Shown: piece after piece, positions 42,741 to 51,047 of the stretch
Position numbering within the stretch: position 1 is the first letter of the stretch
How the letters are laid out: each line of letters begins with the position of its first letter
DNA from: Salinicoccus halitifaciens
GTDB lineage: Bacteria; Bacillota; Bacilli; Staphylococcales; Salinicoccaceae
DNA: 64,000 bases
Assembly: GCF_021026095.1 (NCBI RefSeq)
Contig: NZ_JAJNCU010000008.1
Span: forward strand, 182,497-246,496
Reading direction: 5' to 3'
Translations under genes and position numbers: made by a program
The notes under the pieces: generated by a model
Told to the model about the DNA's origin: nothing
Seen by the model: only the letters and a program-made list of their open reading frames with translations
Databases searched by the model: none

Positions 42741-43373
42741 ATGGAACAGAAATATATGAACCACCGGACTGAAAATACTGAGATCATCATCAACAAATCC
42801 CGCTTCATCGGATATATCAAAAGGACGGAAACCGAAGAGGAGGCAAAAGCATTCATCGCCGAGATCAAGGCAAAGCACAAAGACGCCACACACAACTGCA
42901 GCGCCTACATCATCGGTGCCAGTGCCCTGATCCAGAAGGCCGATGACGACGGGGAGCCGTCAGGCACGGCTGGGGTGCCGATACTGGAAGTCCTGAAAAG
43001 GGAGCTCATGTATAATGTAACCGTCGTCGTCACAAGATACTTCGGCGGCATCAAGCTCGGTGCCGGAGGGCTCATCCGGGCTTATTCCGGCGCCGCAGCC
43101 GAAGTCGTGCAGAGTGCCGGCAAGGTGTATGAGGTCGAGATGGTGCCGGTCACCGTCACGATGGACTACACCTACACGAGCAAGTTCGAACATGCCGCCC
43201 AGAGCAGCCCGCACATCATCAAAGACACCGCCTACACCGACAAGGTCACCTACACCGTCCACACCCGGACGGAAGATCTTGAAGACCTGTACGGCATGCT
43301 CGATGAAATCACCCAGGGGACGCACAGTTCCGAGGACGGGGATGTGCTGATGGCTGAAAATGTGCTCACCTGA
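42741..43373 (+). CDS. yvyE: YigZ/IMPACT family protein (YvyE)
   Basis: A 210-residue protein with the IMPACT N-terminal domain (about 1-130: NKSRFIGYI, ATHNCSAYIIG, DDDGEPSGTAGVPIL, VVVTRYFGGIKLGAGGL) and a C-terminal EF-G-domain-IV-like part (about 138-205). The family is linked to translation control and peptide or protein turnover, but no reaction is known. AGAGGTG precedes the ATG at 42741. It is divergent from fakB and is followed after 18 bases by the small membrane protein gene. Confidence 0.93.
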   Translation: MEQKYMNHRTENTEIIINKSRFIGYIKRTETEEEAKAFIAEIKAKHKDATHNCSAYIIGASALIQKADDDGEPSGTAGVPILEVLKRELMYNVTVVVTRYFGGIKLGAGGLIRAYSGAAAEVVQSAGKVYEVEMVPVTVTMDYTYTSKFEHAAQSSPHIIKDTAYTDKVTYTVHTRTEDLEDLYGMLDEITQGTHSSEDGDVLMAENVLT

Positions 43374-43391
43374 CTTTAGGGAGGCGGTATC

Positions 43392-43871
43392 ATGAGCATC
43401 TGGTTTTTCTTAAACGGCGCGCTCCTTCTGTGGGCGTTGTGGAATACTGTTCAAAGCCTTGCCGGTCACTCCGTGTATCACCACATACTGCTCGGTTTCG
43501 CGGGGTTGCTCTTCTTCATCTTCAACTGGACGCGGAACGCCGTCTTCGCCACCATCCGCAGCACCGAAGACAGGGCGGTGAAGATACGGCTTGCACGGAT
43601 GTCAAAAAAAATAATGCCCTGGCACCGGTGGGTGGGGACATTATCATTTATCATCATTTTATTGCACGGGGCAGCGGTGCTTCATCTCTACGGCTTCAAC
43701 CCCGGCAGCATGAAGATCCTCACCGGCCTGCTCGCATCCGTGAACCTGCTCGCCCTCGTGCTCTCCGGGTGGTACAGCCTGCTGATCCGCCATAATCTGA
43801 GGACGCGGCGGCTGCATTTCGGCCTCGGACTCACGATGTTCATACTGACCGCCCTCCATCTCTTCTTCTAA
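43392..43871 (+). CDS. small polytopic membrane protein, putative di-heme b-type
   Basis: A 159-residue protein with five hydrophobic helices (about 4-24, 29-52, 79-101, 107-131, 141-159). Two helices each contain a His pair spaced H-X13-H: H78/H92 and H142/H156. Such pairs on two helices hold stacked b hemes in ferric-reductase and NADPH-oxidase-type membrane domains. No flavin or NAD(P)H domain is fused, so if it moves electrons it needs a partner. GGAGG precedes the ATG. Its stop overlaps the convergent tagO stop by 4 bases. The heme assignment is inference; I do not recognise a named family. Confidence 0.7.
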   Translation: MSIWFFLNGALLLWALWNTVQSLAGHSVYHHILLGFAGLLFFIFNWTRNAVFATIRSTEDRAVKIRLARMSKKIMPWHRWVGTLSFIIILLHGAAVLHLYGFNPGSMKILTGLLASVNLLALVLSGWYSLLIRHNLRTRRLHFGLGLTMFILTALHLFF

Positions 43872-44935
43872 TTGACGGAGACGATCTTATGGACGAGCCT
43901 GCGCAGGAAGTTCAGCACCGGCTTTTTCCCGTTGCCGATCAGGTTCGTCGCCTCGACGATGATCACCGTCGTGAATATCACGAGAGTGGTGATGATCAGC
44001 GCACCCGGGACGGTCGACAAGTACAGGATGATGCTCGCACCCGCATAGAGCGCCGCCATGAAGTAGATCAGTATGACGCTCTCGACATGCGTATAGCCGA
44101 GGGTACGGAGCTTATGATGGATATGGCTCTTATCGGCACTGACGATCGAGACTTTATTCCTGTAGCGCCTGAACATCGCAAACAGCATATCGACGATCGG
44201 GACGCCGAGTATGATGATCGGGAAGAATAAAGAGATCAGCGTGATGTTCTTGAAGCCCATCAGTGAAATGACGCTGATGACGAAGCCGAGCAGCATCGAA
44301 CCGTTATCCCCGAGGAAGATTTTCGCCGGATGGAAATTGTACACGAGAAACCCGAGGCATGAACCGATCAGGATGACACAGATCATCATGACGAATATGT
44401 TCCCCTGCAGGATCGTGATGAAGGCGATGCTTGAGAGGGCGATGATGGATACGCCGGTGGCGAGTCCGTCAAGCCCGTCGATCAGATTGATGGCATTGAT
44501 GATCGCTATCATCCATATTATGGTGATGGGCACGGCGAATATGCCGAACTCGATTTCAATGCCGAACGGCGTGATCCTGTCGATGACGATGCCGTAATAT
44601 ATGGGCACCAGCGTGATCAGGATCTGCCCGATCAGTTTGGTGAGGGGTTTCATGTCGAATTTATCGTCGATCAGACCCAGCAGCACGATCAGCGCACCGC
44701 CGATGATGATGGGCTGGAACTCGATTTCGATGGGCCGTGAGACCAGCACACCGACGACGAATGAAATCAGGATGGCGACCCCGCCGAGATGCGGGATCGG
44801 CTTGAGGTGGATTTTACGTCCCCCGGGACGATCCACAAAGCCGGTCTTCCTGGCAATCCAAATAAATATAGGGGTTAAAATCAGCGATATCATAAATGAC
44901 ATCGTGAGTAGAAATGTAGTGTACATACCCATCAC
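43868..44935 (-). CDS. tagO: undecaprenyl-phosphate GlcNAc-1-phosphate transferase (TagO/TarO)
   Basis: Up to 355 residues with about eleven membrane helices. It transfers GlcNAc-1-phosphate to undecaprenyl phosphate, the first step of wall teichoic acid linkage-unit synthesis. The MraY/WecA-type motifs are present: DRPGGRKIHLKPIPHLGG (about 36-53), INLIDGLDGLATG (about 150-162), FLGDNGSMLLG (about 213-223) and SHIHHKLRTLG (about 275-285). Three possible starts (GTG 44935, ATG 44932, ATG 44926) lie together with only a weak GGTG signal. It diverges from the LCP gene, which works at the end of the same pathway. Confidence 0.95.
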   Translation of the reverse strand: MMGMYTTFLLTMSFMISLILTPIFIWIARKTGFVDRPGGRKIHLKPIPHLGGVAILISFVVGVLVSRPIEIEFQPIIIGGALIVLLGLIDDKFDMKPLTKLIGQILITLVPIYYGIVIDRITPFGIEIEFGIFAVPITIIWMIAIINAINLIDGLDGLATGVSIIALSSIAFITILQGNIFVMMICVILIGSCLGFLVYNFHPAKIFLGDNGSMLLGFVISVISLMGFKNITLISLFFPIIILGVPIVDMLFAMFRRYRNKVSIVSADKSHIHHKLRTLGYTHVESVILIYFMAALYAGASIILYLSTVPGALIITTLVIFTTVIIVEATNLIGNGKKPVLNFLRRLVHKIVSVN

Positions 44936-44992
44936 CGTTCATAATATTTTCAATTTAATATATCATATACAAAATGTGAAATCGAATTGATA

Positions 44993-45021
44993 TTTAAATT
45001 ATAATCTTTTCATTGTATAAT
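44993..45021 (+). promoter_or_regulatory. promoter of LCP gene
   Basis: TTTAAA (44993-44998) and TATAAT (45016-45021) with a 17-base spacer, in the AT-rich gap between divergent tagO and the LCP gene. Confidence 0.55.
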
Positions 45022-45051
45022 TATAGTCAATCAAACTAAGGAGTTAAAGTT

Positions 45052-46011
45052 ATGAGACAAAATAGGCGAAGCGGGATGCATCCCGTCTTCAAAGTGATGA
45101 TCGCCCTGCTGCTCATCTTCATATTGATTGTAGGCGGTTTGATCGCATATGTATACTTTCAGATCAGAAGTACGGCAAACAACATGTATGATGCGGAATT
45201 TGAAGGTTCACAGTCCAACCTCCGGGAAGCGCAGGTGGAGATCAGTGAAGGGGAACCGGTTTCCGTCGTCCTTTTCGGCACCGACGACGATGAGGCACGC
45301 AATGAGGTCATGATGGGGCAGCGTTCCGACACCATCATGGTGGTCACCCTGAACCCGGACAGCGGTGAAGGCAGGATCGTGAGCATCCCGAGGGACACGC
45401 GGGCGGAGATCGTCGGTCGTGACACCGTTGAAAAGATCAACCATGCATATGCATACGGCGGCCCGATGATGGCCAAGGACACCGTTGAAAACTTCCTCGA
45501 TGTGCCAATCGATTATTTTGTTTCCATAAATATGGACGGCTTCACGAACATCATCGATGAAGTCGGCGGCATCACCGTCACAAGCAACGATACGTTCGAC
45601 CAGTCGGGTTATTCCTTTGTTGCAGGCGAGACGTACGAGATGGACGGCGACATGGCGCTCGCATTCTCGAGAGCCAGGTACGACCCGGGCTCAGGCGGGG
45701 ATGCAGGACGCCAGCAAAGGCAGCAGCAGATCGTCCAGGCCATTGCGAGTGAGCTGCTCAGTGTCCAGACCGTGACGAATTTCAATGATATTTTAAATGT
45801 ACTGGGTGAAAACATCCGTACGAACATCCAGTTCAACGAGATGAACGAGCTGCGCTCGACATACCAGGAGCCGGCCCAGAACATCGAACAGCTGCTGCTC
45901 GAAGGTTATGACGAACGTTCCCAGGAAGACGGGCTTTATTACTTCTATCCGTACGAGGAATCTTACAATGAAGTGACCGACGAGCTGGAGGAAAATCTGG
46001 ATATAGATTAA
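45052..46011 (+). CDS. LytR-CpsA-Psr family wall-polymer ligase
   Basis: A 319-residue membrane-anchored enzyme: a basic cytoplasmic N-terminus, one helix (about 13-36) and an extracellular LCP domain (about 65-235). Such proteins move teichoic acid or capsule polymer from undecaprenyl pyrophosphate to peptidoglycan. Conserved residues are seen in LFGTDDDEARNEVMMGQRSDTIMVV, SIPRDTRAEI and the Arg-rich LAFSRARYDPG..GRQQRQQQI near 203-225. AAGGAG precedes the ATG at 45052. Placement opposite tagO fits teichoic acid attachment. The gene is followed after 27 bases by the GGDEF gene. Confidence 0.94.
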   Translation: MRQNRRSGMHPVFKVMIALLLIFILIVGGLIAYVYFQIRSTANNMYDAEFEGSQSNLREAQVEISEGEPVSVVLFGTDDDEARNEVMMGQRSDTIMVVTLNPDSGEGRIVSIPRDTRAEIVGRDTVEKINHAYAYGGPMMAKDTVENFLDVPIDYFVSINMDGFTNIIDEVGGITVTSNDTFDQSGYSFVAGETYEMDGDMALAFSRARYDPGSGGDAGRQQRQQQIVQAIASELLSVQTVTNFNDILNVLGENIRTNIQFNEMNELRSTYQEPAQNIEQLLLEGYDERSQEDGLYYFYPYEESYNEVTDELEENLDID

Positions 46012-46038
46012 TTTTTTAATGGCCGGGAGGGATGATCC

Positions 46039-47082
46039 ATGTTAATCGATTTCGTGTTGAATATTTCCATAACGATCAGTGTGATCTATCTCTTCCACCG
46101 CATCCAGTACAGTGAGGACTCGGCCAAGCTGACATCGGCAGCCTTTCAGGCGGCATTGATGGTCACATTGGCCGTCCTTCTTTTATTTGTCCCGATTGAA
46201 TACAGGGGGTACAGCTTCAGCCTGTTCTTCGTCCCTCTGATTCTGATCCGGAATAAGCTGCATTTAAAAATTGCCGCCTTCGCCCTCGTCGCTGCTGCCC
46301 ACTACTTCCTGAGCAGCAACAGTGTGATTGAGATATTGATCGCAGGCGTGCTCTACATCGCCGCCATCCTGATCATGCCTTTCTTCAAATCACAGACGAC
46401 GCCGCTGATGACATGGTTCAACTTCATATTCACGATCCTGCTGCTGACGGGGATCGACCTCTTCGTGGAACCGCTCGGGTGGATGCAGTTTTTGATCATC
46501 ACCTTCATGAGCACCGCCCTGATGATCACTGCAAGCGTCATGTATGAGGATATCCACTCGATCATCCGGGTGCTTGACCGGCTGAACAGGGAGGAGTACA
46601 CGGACCACCTGACCCAGCTCGGCAACATCAAGGCACTGGATAATGAAGTCAACCGGCTCGGAAGCCGTACGGAAACCATCAGCCTGCTGCTGATCGACCT
46701 CGACAACTTCAAGGTCGTCAACGATACATACGGCTACGGTGCCGGGGACGCGGTCATCAAGCAGATCACCGGCCTGCTCAAGAACTATGTGCCGGCAGGC
46801 GGCTCCATATACCGGAACAGCGGTGAAGAGTTTTCCATCGTGCTTGCGGATGTCTCCTTCGACAGGACCGTACGCCTCGCCGAAGCCATCAGGAATGCGG
46901 TCGAGCACACCAATTTCCATGTCGGGAAAAACGAGGTGATCAGCCTGACCGTCTCGGTCGGCATCGGCTTCAAGGACAGCGGCGGGACGAGGCGGCAGCT
47001 GTTCAAGGATGCGGACAATATGCTGCATGCGGCCAAGAAGATGGGCCAGAATCAGGTCATGTTCCTCCCGCTAATAAAATAA
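46039..47082 (+). CDS. gdpS: GdpS-like membrane protein with degenerate GGDEF domain
   Basis: A 347-residue protein: five or six membrane helices (about 1-168) and a C-terminal GGDEF domain (about 183-345). The signature reads R-N-SGEEF (residues 261-265) instead of GG(D/E)EF; the metal-site Asp in LLIDLDNFKVVND (about 218-229) remains. No RxxD inhibitory site precedes the motif. It corresponds to staphylococcal GdpS, the only GGDEF protein of many staphylococci, reported to act without making c-di-GMP. Synteny with tagO agrees. GGAGGG precedes the ATG, and it is probably co-transcribed with the LCP gene. Confidence 0.85.
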   Translation: MLIDFVLNISITISVIYLFHRIQYSEDSAKLTSAAFQAALMVTLAVLLLFVPIEYRGYSFSLFFVPLILIRNKLHLKIAAFALVAAAHYFLSSNSVIEILIAGVLYIAAILIMPFFKSQTTPLMTWFNFIFTILLLTGIDLFVEPLGWMQFLIITFMSTALMITASVMYEDIHSIIRVLDRLNREEYTDHLTQLGNIKALDNEVNRLGSRTETISLLLIDLDNFKVVNDTYGYGAGDAVIKQITGLLKNYVPAGGSIYRNSGEEFSIVLADVSFDRTVRLAEAIRNAVEHTNFHVGKNEVISLTVSVGIGFKDSGGTRRQLFKDADNMLHAAKKMGQNQVMFLPLIK

Positions 47083-47106
47083 ACCCAAACGACCTTCGTT
47101 TGGGTT
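47082..47106 (-). terminator. terminator between gdpS-like gene and ytxJ
   Basis: Stem AACCCAAACG / CGTTTGGGTT (47082-47106) with a 5-base loop. On minus it is followed by TATTTTATT and suits ytxJ; for the plus-strand gene no T-run follows, so it may work only partly there. Confidence 0.75.
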
Positions 47107-47112
47107 CATCAA

Positions 47113-47433
47113 TCAGTCTTCGACCGACGCAAGTTTTGATAAGGTGATCTTGTCATGTGACGCATGCCACTTGACTTCACCTTTATCGAAATAAAATGCC
47201 TGCGGCGACTCATGTTTGATATCAAATTTTTCACTGATATAGTTTGACAGCTCCCGATGGTCCTGTACAATCAGGTAAAAGCCGTCTATGTCTCTCTCAT
47301 AATGGAATTTCTTGAATTCCTCAAAAGCTCCTGCTGAAATCGGGCATGTGTTCGAATGTTTTAGGAAGAAAAAGAATTCATTTTTATCGAGGAGCGCATC
47401 AAATGAATCGATATTTGTCACTTTAGTTAACAT
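47113..47433 (-). CDS. ytxJ: bacillithiol-system monothiol protein YtxJ
   Basis: A 106-residue thioredoxin-fold protein with a TCPIS motif near residue 29-33 and cis-Pro in ESPQAFYF near 76-83. YtxJ (BrxC) belongs to the bacillithiol redox system and may remove bacillithiol from proteins; the reaction is not fully settled. GGTGATG lies just before the ATG. It is a single gene ending in a terminator shared with the convergent gdpS-like gene. Confidence 0.88.
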   Translation of the reverse strand: MLTKVTNIDSFDALLDKNEFFFFLKHSNTCPISAGAFEEFKKFHYERDIDGFYLIVQDHRELSNYISEKFDIKHESPQAFYFDKGEVKWHASHDKITLSKLASVED

Positions 47434-47507
47434 TTCATCACCCTTTTAATTAAACTTAGTATAATTTATCATTAATTCAAATATATAGCAAACACAATTT
47501 TGATATA

Positions 47508-47516
47508 TGCTATAAT
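47508..47516 (+). promoter_or_regulatory. extended -10 promoter of small membrane protein gene
   Basis: TGCTATAAT (47508-47516) is a full extended -10 element; no matching -35 is seen. It lies 24 bases before the ATG at 47540. Confidence 0.55.
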
Positions 47517-47539
47517 ATCCTTGGATTGGAGGTAGTAAA

Positions 47540-47779
47540 ATGAACAAACCGATTAAACGCTGGAATCTCCTCGACTCGGTGAATCTTGCCCTGTTCATCG
47601 TTGTCGTTCTGTTCTTCCTGGACTTCAATAACAATGCAGCGGTGTCCTATCTGCTGCTCGGCGTATTCCTGCTTTGGGTCATCACACTCATATTCCGCAA
47701 CATCTTCATCAATAAGATTGAAAATGACCCGGGCCATCCGCTGCATGAAACCCAACTTCAAGGAAAGAAAAAAATATAG
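47540..47779 (+). CDS. small membrane protein of unknown function
   Basis: A 79-residue protein with two hydrophobic helices (about 11-28 and 34-53), a short loop FNNNAAVS between them and a charged C-terminal tail (KIENDPGHPLHETQLQGKKK). I do not recognise the family. TTGGAGGTAG lies before the ATG and an extended -10 promoter upstream, so it is likely expressed on its own. It is convergent with the YkyA-like lipoprotein gene, with 10 bases between the stops. Confidence 0.65.
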   Translation: MNKPIKRWNLLDSVNLALFIVVVLFFLDFNNNAAVSYLLLGVFLLWVITLIFRNIFINKIENDPGHPLHETQLQGKKKI

Positions 47780-47789
47780 AGCGGGCGAC

Positions 47790-48707
47790 TCACTCCCCGT
47801 TCTTCAATTCTTCCATCCCCCGCCGGTACTCCTCATCCATCTTCTGATAGCTCTCCTGCAGTGACAGTATGTTCTGCAGCTGTATGTTCTGCAGCTTTTC
47901 ATTATAAAGCATCGTATTTTTACGCTCTTCATAATATGCCTGATAACCATAATACATTTCCAGGCTGATACTTCTCACCCTGTTCGCCTGCTGTGTCGAT
48001 AAATTGATCGTATCAAGCGAGGTCACATGCTCATCGAGCATGGGCAGCAGCACTTCATCGATCTGCTCCTGCTTCTTCTCCATCGGTTCATCGCTTTCCA
48101 GCATATCGGAAGCTTCATACAGTGCTTCACTGTTTTCATTGAGCTGTTCTATCAGCATATCTATTTCATTGACCACTTCTTCATCTTCGGCACTTTCTAT
48201 GATGTCGTCTCTTTCCCTCTGATTCTCCATGAACGACTGGCTCAATGCAATCAGCCTCTCACTTGCCTCGATTGAATTTTGGTAAGTGATCAGATAATCA
48301 CTCAGCTGTTCTGTAAAATCGGCTTTCGCCTCTGCACTTTCGAGGAAAATGTCATGCTGCTCCTGAATTTCCTCCCGGTCTGTCTCGACTGCTGAGGCCT
48401 CTTCCTCCAGCGTTTCGGCCAATGGGAGGATTTCACTTTCCAGTTCGGCCGCCAGATCTTCAAATTCATCATCCTCGGCACCGGCCTCAATATCGGAAAC
48501 ATGCTGTATGATTTCTTCCCCATCGATATTATCCAGTCCGCGCGTCACTTCTTCATTCATTTTATGGACTCCGTCCATCTGTTCCTGATAATTTTCCATT
48601 TCCTGTGCAAAGGGATCCCCGCATGCACTTAAAATGAAGGTACATATCAGCAATAAGGTGAAAGTGCCTTTGGGCCCTGCTTTCACATGCTTCACATCCT
48701 TATTCAT
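47790..48707 (-). CDS. YkyA-like lipoprotein, coiled coil
   Basis: About 305 residues from the ATG at 48707: signal peptide with lipobox LSAC (Cys29), then a long acidic, almost wholly helical protein (about 35-300) with heptad-like charged segments, as in the YkyA family of putative lipoproteins. The function is unknown; in Bacillus ykyA lies near pyruvate dehydrogenase genes and has been linked to cell-wall-binding. The open frame begins 24 codons earlier at 48779, but that part lacks the look of a signal peptide. The ribosome site at the chosen start is weak. Confidence 0.72.
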   Translation of the reverse strand: MNKDVKHVKAGPKGTFTLLLICTFILSACGDPFAQEMENYQEQMDGVHKMNEEVTRGLDNIDGEEIIQHVSDIEAGAEDDEFEDLAAELESEILPLAETLEEEASAVETDREEIQEQHDIFLESAEAKADFTEQLSDYLITYQNSIEASERLIALSQSFMENQRERDDIIESAEDEEVVNEIDMLIEQLNENSEALYEASDMLESDEPMEKKQEQIDEVLLPMLDEHVTSLDTINLSTQQANRVRSISLEMYYGYQAYYEERKNTMLYNEKLQNIQLQNILSLQESYQKMDEEYRRGMEELKNGE

Positions 48708-48847
48708 ATCAAACTTCTGCGGTAAAAATATAACACACTTGAACTGACCTGTACAAACTTCTCCATGTCCCAGTTCCAAAATCCGGTCATATCATTTATA
48801 ATGATGGATAGTATAAAAATCGAATCGTTTTGAAGGGAATCATTAGT

Positions 48848-49786
48848 GTGGATAAGACTCGGATTGAGAAAGATTTAAAACTGCAATTAAAAAACTCTAC
48901 AATAAAAATAGATGAACCATTAAAAAATTACACCTATACGGAAACGGGCGGCCCGGCGGATTTCTATATCACCCCCGGGGACTTCGACGATGTCTCCATA
49001 CTGCTGACCTACTGCCATGAAAATCATATCCCCGTGACCTATCTCGGCAACGGCTCCAACATCATCATCCGGGACGGCGGCATACGCGGCATCGTCCTGA
49101 ACCTGCTGGAGCTGACACACCTCAATTTGGACGGGGATGTCATCAGCGTCGGCAGCGGCCGGGCGATCATCGAAGTCTCAAGGTTTGCGCGTGATAATGA
49201 ATTGAGCGGCCTGGAATTTGCATGCGGCATCCCCGGAAGTATCGGCGGTGCGGTATACATGAATGCCGGTGCATACGGCGGCGAAGTGAAGGACTGCCTG
49301 CTTGAAGTCACCGTGGCCACGGAAAAAGGCGAAATCCTGACTTTGACGAATGAGGAACTTGAACTCGGTTACCGCAGGAGCATCATCCAGGATAACCATT
49401 ATGTGATACTGGAAGCGAAATTCAAGCTCGCAAAAGGCGACATCGATGCCATTAATGCAGTCATGGATGATCTCACGGAACGCAGGGAAAGCAAGCAGCC
49501 CCTTGAATATCCGTCATGCGGCAGTGTCTTTCAGAGGCCGCCCGGCAACTTTGCCGGCAAACTGATCCAGGATGCAGGCCTTCAGGGCCACCGGATCGGC
49601 GGCGTCGAAGTATCCAAAAAGCATGCCGGATTCATGGTGAACATCGATAACGGCACAGCCGGGGATTACGAAGAATTGATCAATTTCGTCCAGCAGACCG
49701 TAAAGGAAGAATACGGCATTGAACTGGACACCGAAGTCCGGGTCATCGGCGAACCGGTTTATAAACGTTCGGACAGACATAAATGA
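48848..49786 (+). CDS. murB: UDP-N-acetylenolpyruvoylglucosamine reductase
   Basis: A 312-residue FAD enzyme that reduces UDP-GlcNAc-enolpyruvate to UDP-MurNAc in peptidoglycan synthesis. The FAD-binding motifs [14 protein letters not shown] (about 61-74) and [21 protein letters not shown] (about 125-145) and the catalytic Ser in [10 protein letters not shown] (about 223-232) are intact; this is the shorter type IIb form. The start chosen is the GTG at 48848, about 9 bases after AAGGGA; the open frame can begin at a TTG at 48830, but that has no ribosome site. It ends at a strong two-way terminator. Confidence 0.94.
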   Translation: MDKTRIEKDLKLQLKNSTIKIDEPLKNYTYTETGGPADFYITPGDFDDVSILLTYCHENHIPVTYLGNGSNIIIRDGGIRGIVLNLLELTHLNLDGDVISVGSGRAIIEVSRFARDNELSGLEFACGIPGSIGGAVYMNAGAYGGEVKDCLLEVTVATEKGEILTLTNEELELGYRRSIIQDNHYVILEAKFKLAKGDIDAINAVMDDLTERRESKQPLEYPSCGSVFQRPPGNFAGKLIQDAGLQGHRIGGVEVSKKHAGFMVNIDNGTAGDYEELINFVQQTVKEEYGIELDTEVRVIGEPVYKRSDRHK

Positions 49787-49788
49787 AT

Positions 49789-49834
49789 ATAAAAAGTATG
49801 CGGTCAGTTTAAACTGACCGCATACTTTTTTTAT
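49789..49834. terminator. two-way terminator between murB and sstD
   Basis: A perfect 16 bp stem AGTATGCGGTCAGTTT with its inverted copy (49795-49826), flanked by A-run and T-run on either side, so it can stop both murB (plus) and the sst operon (minus). Confidence 0.93.
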
Positions 49835-49836
49835 AT

Positions 49837-50943
49837 TTACTCTGCAGTATAATTGTCCACTGCCGCTTCAACTTCATCGATTTGAGCCATCGCGGTCTCA
49901 TGACCGCCTGCATTCAAGTACCATACATATGGATCAAGCTCAAAAATATTTTCGTTCTGGACTGCTGTCGCAGATTCAGTCGTCGAGTTGATGAGTGTAT
50001 CGACCGGTGTCGCATCTCCGCCGCCGGCCACTGCACCTCTGTCCATCACGAACATGATTGCAGGATCTGCATTGGCGATGAACTCATAGTTGACCTGGGA
50101 ACCATGGTTGTCCGTCTCCTCATCGTACTCATCGGCTGAACTGAAACCGAATGTATCGTAAAGGTAGCTGAATCTTCCACCTTGTCCGTGGAATGAAACG
50201 CCCCTTTCTCCATTTGTCTGGAGGTAAAGGATTGAGTTGTCTTCCAGTTCGGAAACTTTCGCATTTACATCATCGATCCTTGTTTCCATTTCCTCGACAA
50301 GCTGCTCGGCTTCCTCTTCCTTATCGTATAATTCACCGATCTTCTTCGTCATTTCCGCAATATCTTCAAAGTATGTAGTGCTGTCCGCAGCCACATAAAC
50401 GATTTCTGCATCAGGCGCAACCCTTTCAAACTCGGTCAGGTTGTTTTCAGTCGCCTGACGGCCGCTGATCATGATCAGGTCCGGCTGGATTCTTGCCATT
50501 TCTTCGAAGTCCGGCGATTTCAATCCACCGAGGTTTGCATACTCATCAGAATCGAATTCCGCCAGTTCATCGGATAAGGACGTATCTCCTTCACCTTTAG
50601 GTAAGCCTGCAATATTTTCCTGTACATCAAGTGCCTGGAATGTCGAAGCGACACCAAGATCGAAGATTGCCACTTTTTCCGGGTTTTTCGTCACTTCAAC
50701 AGTTTCTGAAACTTCTTCGCCTTCAGCTGAATTGTCTTCACCGTCACCAGGGAGCACCTGGAATGTATTGTCGAAAGTCACCGTTTCCGTGCTGCCTTCA
50801 GATTCTGCGCTTTCTTCTGTTTCTGCGCCTTCATCCGTTTCCGCACCTTCGGAAGCAGCGCCTTCATCTCCGGCGTTGCCGCATGCTCCAAGCACCAGTA
50901 CAAGTGCCATTGCCAACATCAAATAAAAACTTCTAAACTTCAT
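49837..50943 (-). CDS. sstD: iron-siderophore ABC transporter binding lipoprotein SstD
   Basis: A 368-residue lipoprotein: signal peptide with lipobox LGAC (Cys21), a long acidic Glu/Ser/Ala linker (about 24-65) and a class III periplasmic-binding-protein fold (about 85-368). It catches iron-catechol-type siderophores, or iron from host catecholamines in S. aureus, and hands them to the SstAB channel. AGGTAGGAG precedes the ATG. It is separated from sstC by 104 bases that hold an orphan Shine-Dalgarno and a hairpin (50973-50992), the only large gap in the operon. Confidence 0.93.
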   Translation of the reverse strand: MKFRSFYLMLAMALVLVLGACGNAGDEGAASEGAETDEGAETEESAESEGSTETVTFDNTFQVLPGDGEDNSAEGEEVSETVEVTKNPEKVAIFDLGVASTFQALDVQENIAGLPKGEGDTSLSDELAEFDSDEYANLGGLKSPDFEEMARIQPDLIMISGRQATENNLTEFERVAPDAEIVYVAADSTTYFEDIAEMTKKIGELYDKEEEAEQLVEEMETRIDDVNAKVSELEDNSILYLQTNGERGVSFHGQGGRFSYLYDTFGFSSADEYDEETDNHGSQVNYEFIANADPAIMFVMDRGAVAGGGDATPVDTLINSTTESATAVQNENIFELDPYVWYLNAGGHETAMAQIDEVEAAVDNYTAE

Positions 50944-50972
50944 AACTCCTACCTCTTTCCAAATAATAGTGA

Positions 50973-51035
50973 TTTTTAGCCCCCACTAAAAACTACTACC
51001 ACGTTACATTCGATATTCAGCCCATCACCTCCTTA
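50973..51035 (-). other. sstC-sstD gap: orphan Shine-Dalgarno and hairpin
   Basis: AAGGAGGTGATG (51023-51034 on minus) is a perfect ribosome site followed at once by ATG-GGC-TGA, so no protein is made from it. Downstream, TTTTTAG / CTAAAAA (50973-50979 with 50986-50992) forms a 7 bp stem round TGGGGG, without a T-run. Both lie before the true sstD ribosome site at about 50945-50955. A stabilising 30S-binding site on a processed sstD mRNA would explain them; this is inference. Confidence 0.5.
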
Positions 51036-51047
51036 AAGTATGACGCT

